A model generated the notes under the pieces. The model saw nothing but the letters and a program-made list of their open reading frames with translations, was not told where the DNA came from and searched no databases. This document shows, in pieces, positions 63,895 through 64,000 of a stretch of DNA of 64,000 nucleotides. The first letter of the stretch is position 1, and the number at the start of each line of letters is the position of its first letter. The position numbers were made by a program, and so were the translations under genes. This stretch comes from Rhizobium sp. (GTDB lineage: Bacteria > Pseudomonadota > Alphaproteobacteria > Rhizobiales > Rhizobiaceae), in contig JAQGJP010000008.1 in NCBI GenBank assembly GCA_028290545.1, forward strand, positions 1-64,000, read 5' to 3'.

Positions 63895-64000
63895 TCACAT
63901 TTTGATCATTTTCACGAAAGTTTCGGCGATGCTTAAAAACTTTTCGGCCATGATCCTTGTCCCATCGCCATTCGGATGCATGCCATCGTCCAGCTGCAGA
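63895..64000 (-). CDS. C-terminal fragment of a TesA-type GDSL (SGNH) esterase
   Basis: The last 34 codons of a minus-strand gene that enters at the window's right edge. The motif LDDGMHPNGDGTRIMAE carries the SGNH block V Asp and His (DxxHPN), and the gene ends FVKMIKM. The N-terminal part is outside. This is the end of a GDSL lysophospholipase/thioesterase family protein, with thpR downstream. Too short for a standard frame list but strongly matched to the family's end. Confidence 0.8.
   Translation of the reverse strand, partial: LQLDDGMHPNGDGTRIMAEKFLSIAETFVKMIKM

Overview
The window is a piece of a high-GC chromosome from an alphaproteobacterium of the order Hyphomicrobiales (Rhizobiales), most likely the Rhizobiaceae or a close family. 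The clues are a CarD regulator, the phbB-phbA/phaR polyhydroxybutyrate locus, sdhCDAB next to a Brucella-type Omp19 lipoprotein, mdh-sucC-sucD-sucA-sucB-lpd, a mitofilin-like gene inside the heme operon, a Suv3-type helicase, CtrA-type TTAA-N7-TTAA boxes, clustered GANTC methylation sites and GTTC-N7-GTTC LexA boxes. It is almost entirely core chromosome. I see no rRNA, tRNA, CRISPR, insertion sequence or prophage.

Layout. 1-5257 (minus): Suv3-like helicase, S4 RNA-binding protein, 7Fe ferredoxin, CarD. 5258-5918: a gene-free stretch with a duplicated module of LexA-type boxes, GANTC sites and a palindrome; it is the most unusual part of the window. 5919-9704: PHB genes, a small membrane protein, ribosomal protein L32. 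9865-13834: glutathione transferase, MtgA, a polyprenyl synthase with HisC, a small secreted protein. 14173-20217: succinate dehydrogenase, an RlaP-like nucleotidyltransferase, Omp19-like lipoprotein, ZapE. 20415-32319: malate dehydrogenase, succinyl-CoA synthetase, 2-oxoglutarate dehydrogenase E1/E2/E3 with extra genes between them, cytochrome b561. 32312-37970 (minus): TraB/GumN protein, XerC, a tightly overlapping run down from tsaD and gpsA. 38045-43793: hemC, hemD, mitofilin-like, hemY, TerB-like, a glutamine amidotransferase. 43790-50795: MFS exporter, YggT, YggU, pyrophosphatase, secreted protein, GNAT, TypA, two paralogous membrane proteins. 50966-58768: M3 oligopeptidase, MarR regulator, ArgG, SDR, LysE-type exporter, a frameshifted DUF1801 gene, an ECF sigma factor coupled to a YCII protein. 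58865-64000: MAPEG protein, RlmN, IalB-like protein, YkvA, PCD, LMW phosphatase, lipoprotein, ThpR and the cut C-terminus of a TesA-type esterase.

How the genes work together. Roughly 14-32 kb encodes a near-complete oxidative half of the TCA cycle (SdhCDAB, Mdh, SucCD, SucAB, Lpd). The PHB genes store excess acetyl-CoA and reductant under PhaR. The hem genes supply heme for cytochromes, including SdhCD and b561. Clear intrinsic terminators close carD, rpmF, typA, the M3 peptidase gene and the ialB-like gene. Coordinates of coding sequences include the stop codon; starts were chosen by family alignment from memory and by ribosome-binding sites.
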